DNA from: an uncultured Myxococcales bacterium
GTDB lineage: Bacteria; Myxococcota_A; UBA9042
Direction: 5' to 3'
Assembly (NCBI GenBank): GCA_903955385.1
Contig: CAJBNH010000183.1
Location: 1 to 64,000 of the forward strand
DNA: 64,000 bases
Shown here one piece after another: positions 1-8,178 of this stretch. The position numbers and the translations under genes are program-made. Every line of letters starts with the position of its first letter. Within the stretch, counting starts at the first letter, position 1. The notes below the pieces were generated by a model. It had not been told where the DNA came from and did no database searches. It saw only the letters and a program-made list of their open reading frames with translations.

Positions 1-359
1 GCGATGTCCTGCATCACCTCGACCGACTGGTTGTACCGCTCCTTGTCGTGGATCTTCTGGTCCTGCCAGCGCGAGAACGGGTGGGTCGAGGCCGCGCCGA
101 TGCGGACGCCCACGCGCTCGGCGATGCGGGCGGCCTTCAGGCGGTTCGAGATGATGTCGCGGCGCACTTCCTGAATGTTCTTGCAGATGCCGGTCGTGAC
201 CTCGACCACCGACTGGTGCAGCTCGGGCTGCAGCTCGACGTCGTCCAGCTCTGTGGTGGCTTCCAGCAACTGGGTGATGAAGCTGCGCAATTCCCGGGTG
301 TGCGGGTCGATGATCTGGAATTCCTCTTCGACACCCATCGTGAACTGATTCTCGGCCAT
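1..359 (-). CDS. ybdK: Carboxylate-amine ligase, GCS2/YbdK family (N-terminal part only)
   Basis: The first 119 codons of a glutamate-cysteine-ligase-like ATP-grasp-independent enzyme; the rest lies beyond the left window edge. The N-terminus MAENQFTMGVEEEFQIID carries the GVEEE signature that opens family 2 glutamate-cysteine ligases and the YbdK carboxylate-amine ligases, followed by the usual acidic helix (residues 20-50) and a segment ending SxHPFSRWQDQ that fits the substrate-binding part of the family. The ATG at 359 is preceded by a purine-rich GGGGGGAACG. Family members join a carboxylate (glutamate or another acid) to an amine using ATP; the substrate here cannot be told. It is the last visible gene of a minus-strand run that starts with the two-component pair. 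Confidence 0.88.
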   Translation of the reverse strand, partial: MAENQFTMGVEEEFQIIDPHTRELRSFITQLLEATTELDDVELQPELHQSVVEVTTGICKNIQEVRRDIISNRLKAARIAERVGVRIGAASTHPFSRWQDQKIHDKERYNQSVEVMQDI

Positions 360-505
360 CTGTTTTCGTTCCCCCCGGTGCAGCCTGCGTCTGGTCCACA
401 TGGTCTGGACGGTCCACCCGCGACCCGTCCCGCCCGGCTGCCGACGCAAGGTGCTCAGGGTAGCCGCGGGCCTTCGGCTAGGCAAGGTTTCCGGGAGGTT
501 CCGGG

Positions 506-1141
506 TCACGCCAAGCGCACGCCGTGGTCGGTCAGAAAGGTGCGCACGGCCGCCACATCGCCCGTGTGCAGGTGGCTGCGCAGCCCCATCCCGCGTGCGG
601 CGGCGACGTTGTCCGGGCGGTCGTCGATGAACAGGGCGTCGGTGGCGGGCAGGCCGACCCGCTCCAGAGCCGACCGAAAATACTCGGGATCCGGCTTGGC
701 CAGTCGCAGTTCGTACGACAGACAAAGCCCGGTCAGCCGCGACAGCACCGGCGTGCGCTCGTGCAAGTATGCGAAGTGCAAGGGATCCGTGTTCGACAGC
801 AGCCAGGCTGGATGGCCGGCGTCCAGAACCTCGTGTGCCAGCGACTGCATCTCGGGCCACGGGTCAAAGATGTCGCACCATGCCTCGCTGCACGCCTGAA
901 GTCCTTGCGGCGTCTCGGGTTGTCCCACCGCGCGCGCCAGACCACGCACGAAGTCCTGGGGGGTGACCTGCCCGGCGTTGTAGGCAAGCGCGTGCTCGCC
1001 CAGAAATGTGCGGGCCGCGTCGATGGCCAGATCCGGGTCGACCGCCAGCCGCCGCAGCGTCGCCGCCCCTCGGTCAAAGCGCAGGTGGACCAACACGTCG
1101 CCCAAGTCGAACAGGACGGCGGGAAGGTGGGACCGGACCAT
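506..1141 (-). CDS. HAD-superfamily phosphatase-like hydrolase
   Basis: A 211-residue cytoplasmic HAD hydrolase of subfamily IA. Motif I is LFDLGDVLV near residue 10 (nucleophile Asp, with the usual second Asp replaced by Gly as in YihX-type proteins). Motif II is LLSNTDP near residue 116, the motif III lysine sits in LAKPDPEYF near 150, and motif IV is FIDDRPDN near 172. The helical cap lies between motifs I and II. The family dephosphorylates small phosphorylated metabolites; the substrate is unknown. A GGAG 8 nt before the ATG supports the start. It begins 40 nt after the stop of the upstream histidine kinase and is likely in the same transcript. Confidence 0.9.
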   Translation of the reverse strand: MVRSHLPAVLFDLGDVLVHLRFDRGAATLRRLAVDPDLAIDAARTFLGEHALAYNAGQVTPQDFVRGLARAVGQPETPQGLQACSEAWCDIFDPWPEMQSLAHEVLDAGHPAWLLSNTDPLHFAYLHERTPVLSRLTGLCLSYELRLAKPDPEYFRSALERVGLPATDALFIDDRPDNVAAARGMGLRSHLHTGDVAAVRTFLTDHGVRLA

Positions 1142-1181
1142 CGGGGAGCTCCTGAACGAGACGCTGGCACGGGACCGCGCA

Positions 1182-3104
1182 TCAGCCTTGCGGAATCAGC
1201 ACTTCGAACCGGGTGCCCTTGCCGGGCACGCTGGTCACCGACGCCGAACCGCCATGCGCGGTGACGATGCCGTGCACGACGGCCAGACCCAGCCCCGTGC
1301 CCTGTCCGACGTCCTTGGTGGTGAAGAACGGCAGGAAGACCTGCTTCTGCACGGCCTCAGACATGCCGGCGCCATCGTCCTCGACCACAAGCCGCACGGC
1401 ACCTTCCGCCGTTTCGAGCGTGACGCGAATCTCACTGCCCGGCGCACTGGCCTGAATCGCGTTGACGACCAGATTCAGCACCACCTGCCGCAGCTGCCCC
1501 GCGTCCGCGTGCACGCTGGGCGCGGCCGCCAGACGCGACACCACACGCACTGCGGCCTGTTGCAGGCGAGGCTCGGCAAGGTCCAGGGCTCCCTGCACCA
1601 CCCAGGCAAGGTCGACCCGGGCCTTGGTCGGCGCGGTTTGCCGCGAAAACACCATCAGCTGCCGGATGATCTCGCGGGCGTGCAGGGCGGCTGCCTCGAT
1701 CTTGGCCAGATCCCGGGCGGTTGCGGGCGGCAGCTCAGGCGTCTTGGCGGCAAGCTGGGCAAATCCCAGAATCGCGCCCAGCGGCTCGTTCAGCTCGTGC
1801 GCCGTTCCCGCGGCCAACGTGCCGATGGTGGCCAGACGGTCGGCCAGGCGCAACTGCTCTTGAAGACCCGACTTTTCGTCTTGGGCAAGGCTCCACGCCT
1901 GCGCCATCTGCCCCAGCTCGTCGCGCGGGTGCACCAGCGGCGAAGACTCTCCCGGCCGAGGCGGCGACTGCAGGGGAGCGACAGCACTGCGCACCGACAG
2001 ATAGATGGCCAGAAACAGGTAGATCAGCAGGGCCGCGAACGCCGCCGCAGCGGCCAGACCTTGGGTGCGCACCGACTGATGGCGCTCCAGACGCGCCCGT
2101 ACCAGTCCGTCCAGCTCGGGTGCGATGGCGGCCTCCAGCGTCGCGAGCCGTTGCAGCGCCAGTGCGGCGGCATCGACCAGCGCCTGTCGGTCGACCGGAC
2201 TGCCCTTGCGTGAAGCGTCTAGCGTGCGCTGCAGCTGCAGCGCGTGGCGCCCGACGGCCAGTTGCACCGCGGCCAAGGGCGCGGCAAGTGCTGACCCCAG
2301 CGTGCGGCTGCGGCCAAAGCGCGGCGTCTCGCGGATGGCGGTGGCCAAGTCCACTTGGGCCAGATCGGTGACGGCAAGCCAAGCCAGCCGCGCGTCGGCC
2401 GCCAGCGCCAGGGTTTGCGCGTCGCCCGCTCCTCCGGCGTTCACCAGCGCCAGCGCCGTCGCGCGGCTGACGGTCTCGGACAGCTCGGGCAGCCGCAGCA
2501 CCAGGGCGTGCATCAACCAGTAGCTGTCGAGATCCGGATCGAGGATGAGATTCGAGTAGTTGCCGGCCTGATGGACGATCAGTTCCAGCACTTTGGCGCT
2601 GACCCTTGCGTGCGCCGCGTCGCGACGACCATCGCCGTCTGCCGGTGCACGTCCCAGCGCCCGCCACGCAAGCTCGGTCGCCTGCCAGGTCGCCGTGGTC
2701 GCAAGCGTCGCACCATACGCCGCATCGACTTGCCCCACGGCTGCTGCTGCCGCATCTGCCCGTCGTGCGGCGCGGTCCAGCGCGGGTCCCGCGTCGACCA
2801 GGCCCGCACGCGCTGCGGCCTCCAGCACGCGATGCTCCTGCACGGCGTGCAGGAACCGGCCAACTTGCGCCAGGTAGGCGATGCCCATCCGCTCGCGGGC
2901 GTTGAAGGCGATGCGCTCGGCGGCGGCGGAGTGCTGCAGCCATCCGACCACTGCCAGCGGACCCGACAGCAGCACGCCAATCAGGATGAATTTACGGGCA
3001 AAAGTCAGCCGATCCAGCACGGCGATCGCGGGCAGGAACGGCCAGCGCAGGACCCGTCGCCACTTGGGCGAGTCGGCACCGCGGGGGCCAGCCGCCGTGC
3101 TCAC
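1182..3104 (-). CDS. Membrane sensor histidine kinase (NtrB-like)
   Basis: A 640-residue sensor kinase. A short cytoplasmic lead is followed by a first membrane helix (about 38-56), a large periplasmic sensor region with alanine-rich helices, a second membrane helix (about 345-367), a HAMP-like linker, a HisKA domain with the phospho-acceptor in AHELNEPLG (His about 436) and a HATPase_c domain with the N box NLVVNAIQAS, the G1 box EDDGAGM and the G2 box GQGTGLGLAVV. The GTG start at 3104 overlaps the stop of the upstream response regulator as GTGA. The open frame extends further upstream, but that part is out-of-frame regulator sequence. It should phosphorylate the coupled regulator; the signal is unknown. 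Confidence 0.93.
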   Translation of the reverse strand: MSTAAGPRGADSPKWRRVLRWPFLPAIAVLDRLTFARKFILIGVLLSGPLAVVGWLQHSAAAERIAFNARERMGIAYLAQVGRFLHAVQEHRVLEAAARAGLVDAGPALDRAARRADAAAAAVGQVDAAYGATLATTATWQATELAWRALGRAPADGDGRRDAAHARVSAKVLELIVHQAGNYSNLILDPDLDSYWLMHALVLRLPELSETVSRATALALVNAGGAGDAQTLALAADARLAWLAVTDLAQVDLATAIRETPRFGRSRTLGSALAAPLAAVQLAVGRHALQLQRTLDASRKGSPVDRQALVDAAALALQRLATLEAAIAPELDGLVRARLERHQSVRTQGLAAAAAFAALLIYLFLAIYLSVRSAVAPLQSPPRPGESSPLVHPRDELGQMAQAWSLAQDEKSGLQEQLRLADRLATIGTLAAGTAHELNEPLGAILGFAQLAAKTPELPPATARDLAKIEAAALHAREIIRQLMVFSRQTAPTKARVDLAWVVQGALDLAEPRLQQAAVRVVSRLAAAPSVHADAGQLRQVVLNLVVNAIQASAPGSEIRVTLETAEGAVRLVVEDDGAGMSEAVQKQVFLPFFTTKDVGQGTGLGLAVVHGIVTAHGGSASVTSVPGKGTRFEVLIPQG

Positions 3105-4405
3105 GGGTCCTCCGCCTCGAGGCCGAAGGTCAGGGCCGCCCGCTTCATCTTTTCGCGCAGGGTCTTGCGGTCGATGCCCAGGATCTCTGCCGCGCGGGAG
3201 CGGTTGCCCTCGACGGCCGTCAGCACCCGCTGGATGTGGGCGCGCTCGACGTCCTCCAGTGTCTGCAGCTGCGGCTCGCGTAGGGCTGAAAACCGCATCA
3301 ACGCAGGCAGATCGGTGACGTCCGGATCCTCCGACCCGGCGGCCAGCCGCTCGACCACGCTCTGCAGCTCGGCGACGTTGCCGGGCCATGAGTAGGCGCG
3401 CAGGGCTTGAAGCGCCTGATCCGAGATGCGAGCGACGGGTCGGCCGGTGCGGGCAGCGGTGCGCTCAGCGAAGTGCCTGACCAGCAACGCGATATCGTGA
3501 CCTCGCTCGCGCAGAGGCGGCAGGTGGATCTCGCCCGCCGACAGCACGTGCATCAGGTCTTCGCGGAAAGTCCCGCGCCGCACAAGCACGCGCAGGGGGC
3601 CGGTGGCCGACGCCGTCAACCGTGGACCCGGCAGCCGACCATCCTGCAACCGTTGCACCAACGCGATCTGCACGTCGGGGGAAGCCACATCCAGCCCTTC
3701 GAGGTACAGCGTGCCGTGCAACGCCGCTCCCCACAGGCCCTGCGGCGCGCTGCCCGTTGCCTCCGAAGCGCCGAACAGCTCGGCCAGCGCCTGTTCTGGG
3801 GGAATTGACCCCAGGTGGACCGGTACAAAAGGCCCCGATCCACGCGGTCCCGAGTAGTGCAGGGTGCGCGCGGCCAGCTCTCTGCCGGTGCCCACCTCGC
3901 CCACCAACAAGACCGGGCTGTCGACCCCAGCGGCGGTCCGAATCGCTCGCAGCACGCGCCGCATCGCCTCGCACTCGCCGACCAGACCCAGCTTCAAGGG
4001 CTGCTCGGTGCGCTGCAACGCCCTGCGCGCGCTCAGCTTGTCGAAGGCACCTCGGATGGCCCGCAGCAGCTCGACGTCGGTGAACGGCTTGGGCAGGAAG
4101 TCCTCTGCCCCCAGCTTGATGGCCAGGACGGCCCCCTCCACCGACGGATACCCGGTGATCATCAGGGGCATGGTGTCCGGCAGGTTCTCGCGCACGTGAC
4201 GTACGAGCTCCATGCCGCTGACGCCGGGCATTTTCAGGTCGGTGACGACGACGTCGATCGCGCGCGCCTCAAGGATGCCCAGCGCCGTCGGCACGTCTCG
4301 GGCCGCAACTACCTCATAGCCCTCAGCTTCGAGGTTGCGGGTCAGCACCTCGCGCGTGTCTGCCGCGTCGTCGACGATCAGGATGCTGTCGCGGCGGGGG
4401 ACCAT
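3101..4405 (-). CDS. NtrC-family response regulator with degenerate AAA+ domain
   Basis: A 434-residue regulator in NtrC order: receiver (about 6-118; phospho-Asp56 in VTDLKMP, Lys in LPKPF), AAA+ domain (about 140-370) and a Fis-type helix-turn-helix (about 395-430, NRSRAAEILGIDRKTLREKM). The AAA+ part is altered. Walker A reads GEVGTGRE, with Arg175 where the nucleotide-binding Lys belongs. The GAFTGA sigma54 loop is replaced by FGASEATGSAPQG (211-223). Walker B reads GTLYLEGLD instead of GTLFLDEI. The DNA-binding end looks intact. It may therefore act as a phosphorylation-controlled DNA-binding protein rather than a sigma54 activator. The start at MVPRRDS has GGAG upstream; the frame opens further 5' without support. 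Confidence 0.93.
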   Translation of the reverse strand: MVPRRDSILIVDDAADTREVLTRNLEAEGYEVVAARDVPTALGILEARAIDVVVTDLKMPGVSGMELVRHVRENLPDTMPLMITGYPSVEGAVLAIKLGAEDFLPKPFTDVELLRAIRGAFDKLSARRALQRTEQPLKLGLVGECEAMRRVLRAIRTAAGVDSPVLLVGEVGTGRELAARTLHYSGPRGSGPFVPVHLGSIPPEQALAELFGASEATGSAPQGLWGAALHGTLYLEGLDVASPDVQIALVQRLQDGRLPGPRLTASATGPLRVLVRRGTFREDLMHVLSAGEIHLPPLRERGHDIALLVRHFAERTAARTGRPVARISDQALQALRAYSWPGNVAELQSVVERLAAGSEDPDVTDLPALMRFSALREPQLQTLEDVERAHIQRVLTAVEGNRSRAAEILGIDRKTLREKMKRAALTFGLEAEDP

Positions 4406-4451
4406 GAGACTCCGGAAGGGAGGAGGCGTGGCGCGGGGGATGACCCGACGA

Positions 4452-4480
4452 ACGTAACCACGCGGATCCTGCCGGGTCAA
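4452..4480 (-). promoter_or_regulatory. Candidate sigma70 promoter of the two-component operon
   Basis: Read on the minus strand: TTGACC at 4480-4475, 17 bp, then TTACGT at 4457-4452. It lies about 50 nt upstream of the response-regulator start. Confidence 0.5.
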
Positions 4481-4508
4481 GCGGCTGTCGGTGCGAGCGG
4501 ACGAGCGA

Positions 4509-5237
4509 TCACAGGTTCAGATCCAGCTGCACCGTGAAGGTATCGTCGCCGGCCACTGCGGCGTTGAGGTAGTGGTCATAGCCCACCAGCACCGCGATGT
4601 CGGGCGTGAATGCCCACGACAGACCGCCGTTGAGCGCCGCAAGGCCGGATTGCCCGCCCTGGAAGTCCACGGACGCCCAAAGCTTTTCGTGGATCTCGGT
4701 CAGCGTGCGGTCCCAGGACAGCAGCAGCCCGTGATTCGCCGCCTTGCCGTTCTCGTCGACCAGGAGGTCCGGGTTGCCGTAGAAGTAGCCGGCCGAAAGG
4801 CGACCGACGACCGGCAGGTTGCGCGCGACCACGGCATACCCGACGTTCTGGTCCGTCGCACCCGGGTCGATGCCCGCGTTGAAGATGCCGACCGCCAGGG
4901 CGGGCGAGAAGTGGAACAGCGAATCCTCGGGCGTGCCGATCTTCGCGTGCAGATACAGGGGCTTGTCGTCCAGCGGCCGAATCCCCAGCAGCGTCAGGTC
5001 AAAGCCCACCTCTGCTTGCACCGCGGTCCAAGGCAGCACGCCGACGGTCGGCCCAAGCATCAGCACGGTGGGCTTGTTGGGCCTGGCAAACACGTCGTCG
5101 TTGAGGTGCACGACGCCGAACTTCTGAACATCCGTAGACGGAATCCAGATCTGCGTCGACGGGGTGGCAAACGCGGGTGCGGCGACCGCCAGCCAAGACA
5201 GGCAGACGAGGCCAAGAAACCGGGCGCGGGTGGCCAT
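4509..5237 (-). CDS. Exported protein, probable outer-membrane beta-barrel
   Basis: A 242-residue protein with a clear Sec signal peptide (about 1-25, cleavage after PAFA). The mature part consists of alternating hydrophobic/polar strands with many Gly and aromatic residues and ends in a strand finishing TVQLDLNL, as expected for a small outer-membrane barrel. I do not recognise a named family. It begins 53 nt after the stop of the ammonium transporter and probably shares its transcript, so a role near ammonium or amine uptake is possible but unproven. Confidence 0.75.
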   Translation of the reverse strand: MATRARFLGLVCLSWLAVAAPAFATPSTQIWIPSTDVQKFGVVHLNDDVFARPNKPTVLMLGPTVGVLPWTAVQAEVGFDLTLLGIRPLDDKPLYLHAKIGTPEDSLFHFSPALAVGIFNAGIDPGATDQNVGYAVVARNLPVVGRLSAGYFYGNPDLLVDENGKAANHGLLLSWDRTLTEIHEKLWASVDFQGGQSGLAALNGGLSWAFTPDIAVLVGYDHYLNAAVAGDDTFTVQLDLNL

Positions 5238-5290
5238 GGGGTCCTCCACGGGGGGCGAATGGGGGGAAAGAGACGAACGGCCGACAGACG

Positions 5291-6523
5291 TCAGGCGCCG
5301 ATGTCGTACGCGTTCTCGCCGTGCAGCTCGGTGTCGAGGCCATGCTCTTCTGCCTCTTCCGGCACCCGAACGGGCGTGATCCAGTTGATCACCTTGAGCA
5401 ACAGCATGGTGACGATGAACGAGTACACCGCGGTGATGGCCACGCCGGCGCACTGCACCAGGAACTGGTGGGTATCGCCCTCGACCAGGCTGCTGATGCC
5501 GTTGACCGACTTGACGGCAAACACGCCAACCAGGATGGTGCCGAGGATGCCGCCCACGCCGTGCACGCCCCAGACGTCCAGCGCGTCGTCCCAGCCTTTG
5601 CGGATGCGGTATTGCACGGCGATGTAGCAGACGATTCCCGACAGCAGGCCGATGATGGCCGCAGCCCACGGGCGCACGTACCCGGCGGCGGGGGTGATGG
5701 TGGCAAGGCCGGCGACGGCTCCGGTCAGGGCGCCGGTCATCGACGGCTTCTTCTCGCGCTTCCAGGCGATGACCAGCCACGTCAGCATGGCGATCGAGCC
5801 GGCGATGTCGGTGTTGACAAAGGCGGTGGCGGCGATGCCGTTGGCCGCAAGCGCGCTGCCGCCGTTGAAGCCGAACCAGCCGAACCACAGCAGGCCGGTG
5901 CCCAGCGCGACGAATGCGATGTTGTGCGGTGCGGTGCTCTCGCCGGACTTGATGCGGCGGCGGCCGACAAAGATGACGGACGACAACGCCGCGACGCCCG
6001 CACTGACGTGCACGACGATGCCGCCCGCGAAGTCGACCAAGCCCCACTGCGCCAGGAAGCCGCCGCCCCAGATCCAGTGCGCAAAGGGCACATAGATCAG
6101 CAGGCTCCAGCCGACCAGGAACAGCAGGTAGGCCTTGAACGTCACGCGGTCGGCAAACGCGCCGGTGATCAGGGCGGGCGTGATGATCGCGAACATCTCT
6201 TGATAGCCGAAGAACACGAGGTACGGGATGGTCGGTCCGTACGTCGGGTGCGGCTCCATGCCCACGCCCCGCAGGCCAAAGTGGTCCAGATTGCCGATGA
6301 TGCCGATGCCGCCGACGTCGGGCCCGAAAGCGAGGCTGAAGCCGCCGAGCACCCAGATCGCGGTGACGACACCCATCGCGATGAAGCTCTGCATCATGAT
6401 CGTCAGCACGTTCTTGCGCCGGACGAGGCCGCCGTAGAAGAAGGCGAGTCCTGGCGTCATCAGGCAGACCAGGGCGCCGCTGAGCAACACGAACGCGGTG
6501 TCGCCGGCATTGATGGTGGTCAT
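5291..6523 (-). CDS. amt: Ammonium transporter (Amt/MEP/Rh)
   Basis: A 410-residue inner-membrane ammonium channel with about 11 membrane helices. It opens with NAGDTAFVLLSGALVCLMTPG, typical of Amt proteins without a cleaved signal. The two pore histidines are seen in GGIVVHVSAG and VWGVHGVGG. The C-terminal tail is short. No glnK/glnB gene accompanies it in this window, which is unusual because Amt is often paired with a PII gene. The start has GAGGA 8 nt upstream. The gene lies directly downstream of a promoter that overlaps a duplicated palindrome, so its transcription is probably controlled by a DNA-binding protein. Confidence 0.96.
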   Translation of the reverse strand: MTTINAGDTAFVLLSGALVCLMTPGLAFFYGGLVRRKNVLTIMMQSFIAMGVVTAIWVLGGFSLAFGPDVGGIGIIGNLDHFGLRGVGMEPHPTYGPTIPYLVFFGYQEMFAIITPALITGAFADRVTFKAYLLFLVGWSLLIYVPFAHWIWGGGFLAQWGLVDFAGGIVVHVSAGVAALSSVIFVGRRRIKSGESTAPHNIAFVALGTGLLWFGWFGFNGGSALAANGIAATAFVNTDIAGSIAMLTWLVIAWKREKKPSMTGALTGAVAGLATITPAAGYVRPWAAAIIGLLSGIVCYIAVQYRIRKGWDDALDVWGVHGVGGILGTILVGVFAVKSVNGISSLVEGDTHQFLVQCAGVAITAVYSFIVTMLLLKVINWITPVRVPEEAEEHGLDTELHGENAYDIGA

Positions 6524-6563
6524 GGAGTTCCTCGAGGTGGGGGGCGGGGAAAACGCGGGGAAT

Positions 6564-6601
6564 GGGGCGAAATACCCCGTCCACGTGGGGCGAAATACCC
6601 C
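6564..6601. repeat. Two copies of a 15-bp imperfect palindrome upstream of amt
   Basis: GGGGCGAAATACCCC occurs identically at 6564-6578 and 6587-6601, 23 bp apart. Each copy has GGGG/CCCC arms around seven bases. On the minus strand the copy nearer the -35 contains the -10 hexamer of the amt promoter, and the other lies just downstream of the expected transcription start. Confidence 0.7.
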
Positions 6602-6620
6602 AATTGGAAGGAGTGGTCAA
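6592..6620 (-). promoter_or_regulatory. Candidate amt promoter
   Basis: Minus strand: TTGACC (6620-6615), 17 bp, TATTTC (6597-6592). The -10 lies inside one of the two palindromic repeats, the arrangement expected of repressor sites. Confidence 0.55.
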
Positions 6621-6764
6621 GGCCATCGCCTCCATGGGCGCACGTTCCCCCTCACGCATCCGCGCCAACAACCGCGACGGACCGACAGGCGTCGGCCTGC
6701 GGAATGGTGAAAGGGACATCTGGTGTGTCGAAAAGGGGGAGACGGGCACGGCCGCCTCAGGTCG

Positions 6765-8141
6765 CTACGGCCGACCCGGGTCGCCCAGCACGATGTAGCC
6801 TGCGAACTTCACCAGCAGCTCCAGCCGCTGTCCGGCTGCGCGCACCTGCTGAATCGCCAGCTCGCGGGTGTCGACGCGGATCCTCAGCGGCTGCCCGGCC
6901 AGCTTTTGGCCCGAGGCGAACCCCTCGATCGCGTTGCGCGCCTGCGCCTCGATGTCGGTGCGCGGCACCCGGGCCTTGCCCGCCACCAGCTCAGTCATGC
7001 GCTCTCGCTGCCACGCTGCAGCAAGACCCGTCACGGTGTCGGCGGTGGCCAGGTCCAACTGCACGTCGCGCAAGCCAATGTCCTGCTCGGTCACGTCGGG
7101 GATGCCCCACACAGCCACCTCTCCGTCGATCTGCCGCTTGAACGGAATCAGCAGAAACGAGTCGCGCACCTCGCCCTGCACCGCCACCCGCGCCAGCAGC
7201 CGACCGTCGGCAGAGTCCAGCCGCAGGCCGCGGATCGCCAGCTCGCCGTTGCTCATGCGAATCGGGCCCTTGGCCTGCAGCGCGCGCAACAGGTCGTCGT
7301 GCACGGAGGCCAGCGACACCGCCACGGGCAGCACCAGCACGGTTTGGGGATGGGCCAGATCGTCAACCACCGTCCGCGGCAACCGCCCGGTCGTCGCCAC
7401 CTCTGCGCTGCAGGGGCGCTCGAGCGTCGGTCGCGCCGCGATGCTGGCGGCCAAGCGCAGACCCGACGAGGTCACAACGGGTTGCGCCAGACGCATCGAC
7501 TCGGGGCGCAGGCGCAGACACGCACCGCCAGACAGCGCCATCGGTTTCGTCAGCGCGCCGGCCAGCGGCTCGACCAGGTCGCCTGCGGGGACGGCCAGAC
7601 GGCTCAGGTGGTCGGCCAGCTGCTCGCCGGTCACATGTTGCAGCTGCTCAGCCAAGGCATTGTACAGAACCTGCGTCGATCCGCTGACTTCCAGCCCGCC
7701 CAGCGACACGCGCACCACGGGGTCCTGCAGCTTCACGCTGCCGTTGGCGTCCAGACGGGGCAGGGCGCACACCTCGACGGCGGCCTCGACCGCGCGCTCC
7801 AGCCGCGTCACCGCGACCAGCGTACCCTGACCTCGAAACGGCGCCTTGAAGCACAGCAGACCGTTCTCGGCCCGGACGGCGACCGGGCCGGACTTGCCGA
7901 CCTCGACCGACCACTCGGCGAACGCCACCCGCCCCCCGCGCTTGACGGGCGACAGCAGCGCTTGGTCGGCCAGCGCGGCAAGGGTCGTGAACGGAAGCTG
8001 AGCCACTGCGGCGATGTACGAGACCTCACCGGCAGGCTGCACCGGGCGGTCGTCGACCGGGTCGGCCTCGGGCGCGCGCAGGTGCAGTGCGCACGCGGGC
8101 AGCACGGCGGTCAGCAGGACGAGCGACAGAAGGCGTTGCAT
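6765..8141 (-). CDS. DUF4403 family lipoprotein
   Basis: A 458-residue protein with a lipoprotein signal (MQRLLSLVLLTAVLPAC, lipid Cys17). The mature part matches the DUF4403 pattern: paired repeats beginning VSYIAAVAQLPFTTLAALAD and, in the second half, TVLVLPVAVSLASVHDDLLRAL, with predicted alternating helix and strand similar to lipid-carrier (BPI/TULIP-like) folds. A lipid or envelope-maintenance role is inference; no activity is established for the family. It follows the metallophosphoesterase by 37 nt and is likely cotranscribed with it. Confidence 0.8.
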   Translation of the reverse strand: MQRLLSLVLLTAVLPACALHLRAPEADPVDDRPVQPAGEVSYIAAVAQLPFTTLAALADQALLSPVKRGGRVAFAEWSVEVGKSGPVAVRAENGLLCFKAPFRGQGTLVAVTRLERAVEAAVEVCALPRLDANGSVKLQDPVVRVSLGGLEVSGSTQVLYNALAEQLQHVTGEQLADHLSRLAVPAGDLVEPLAGALTKPMALSGGACLRLRPESMRLAQPVVTSSGLRLAASIAARPTLERPCSAEVATTGRLPRTVVDDLAHPQTVLVLPVAVSLASVHDDLLRALQAKGPIRMSNGELAIRGLRLDSADGRLLARVAVQGEVRDSFLLIPFKRQIDGEVAVWGIPDVTEQDIGLRDVQLDLATADTVTGLAAAWQRERMTELVAGKARVPRTDIEAQARNAIEGFASGQKLAGQPLRIRVDTRELAIQQVRAAGQRLELLVKFAGYIVLGDPGRP

Positions 8142-8178
8142 GGCACCACTCGCGTTCGGGAAGCCGCAGCATCGCAGA

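Noticed and set aside
461-480. TAGCCG/CGGCTA hairpin downstream of the HAD gene as a terminator
   Set aside because: Six-base stem without a following T-run on the relevant strand; too weak to call.
6524-6764. A sigma54 (-24/-12) promoter before amt
   Set aside because: No GG-N10-GC element is present on the minus strand; a sigma70-type pair fits better.
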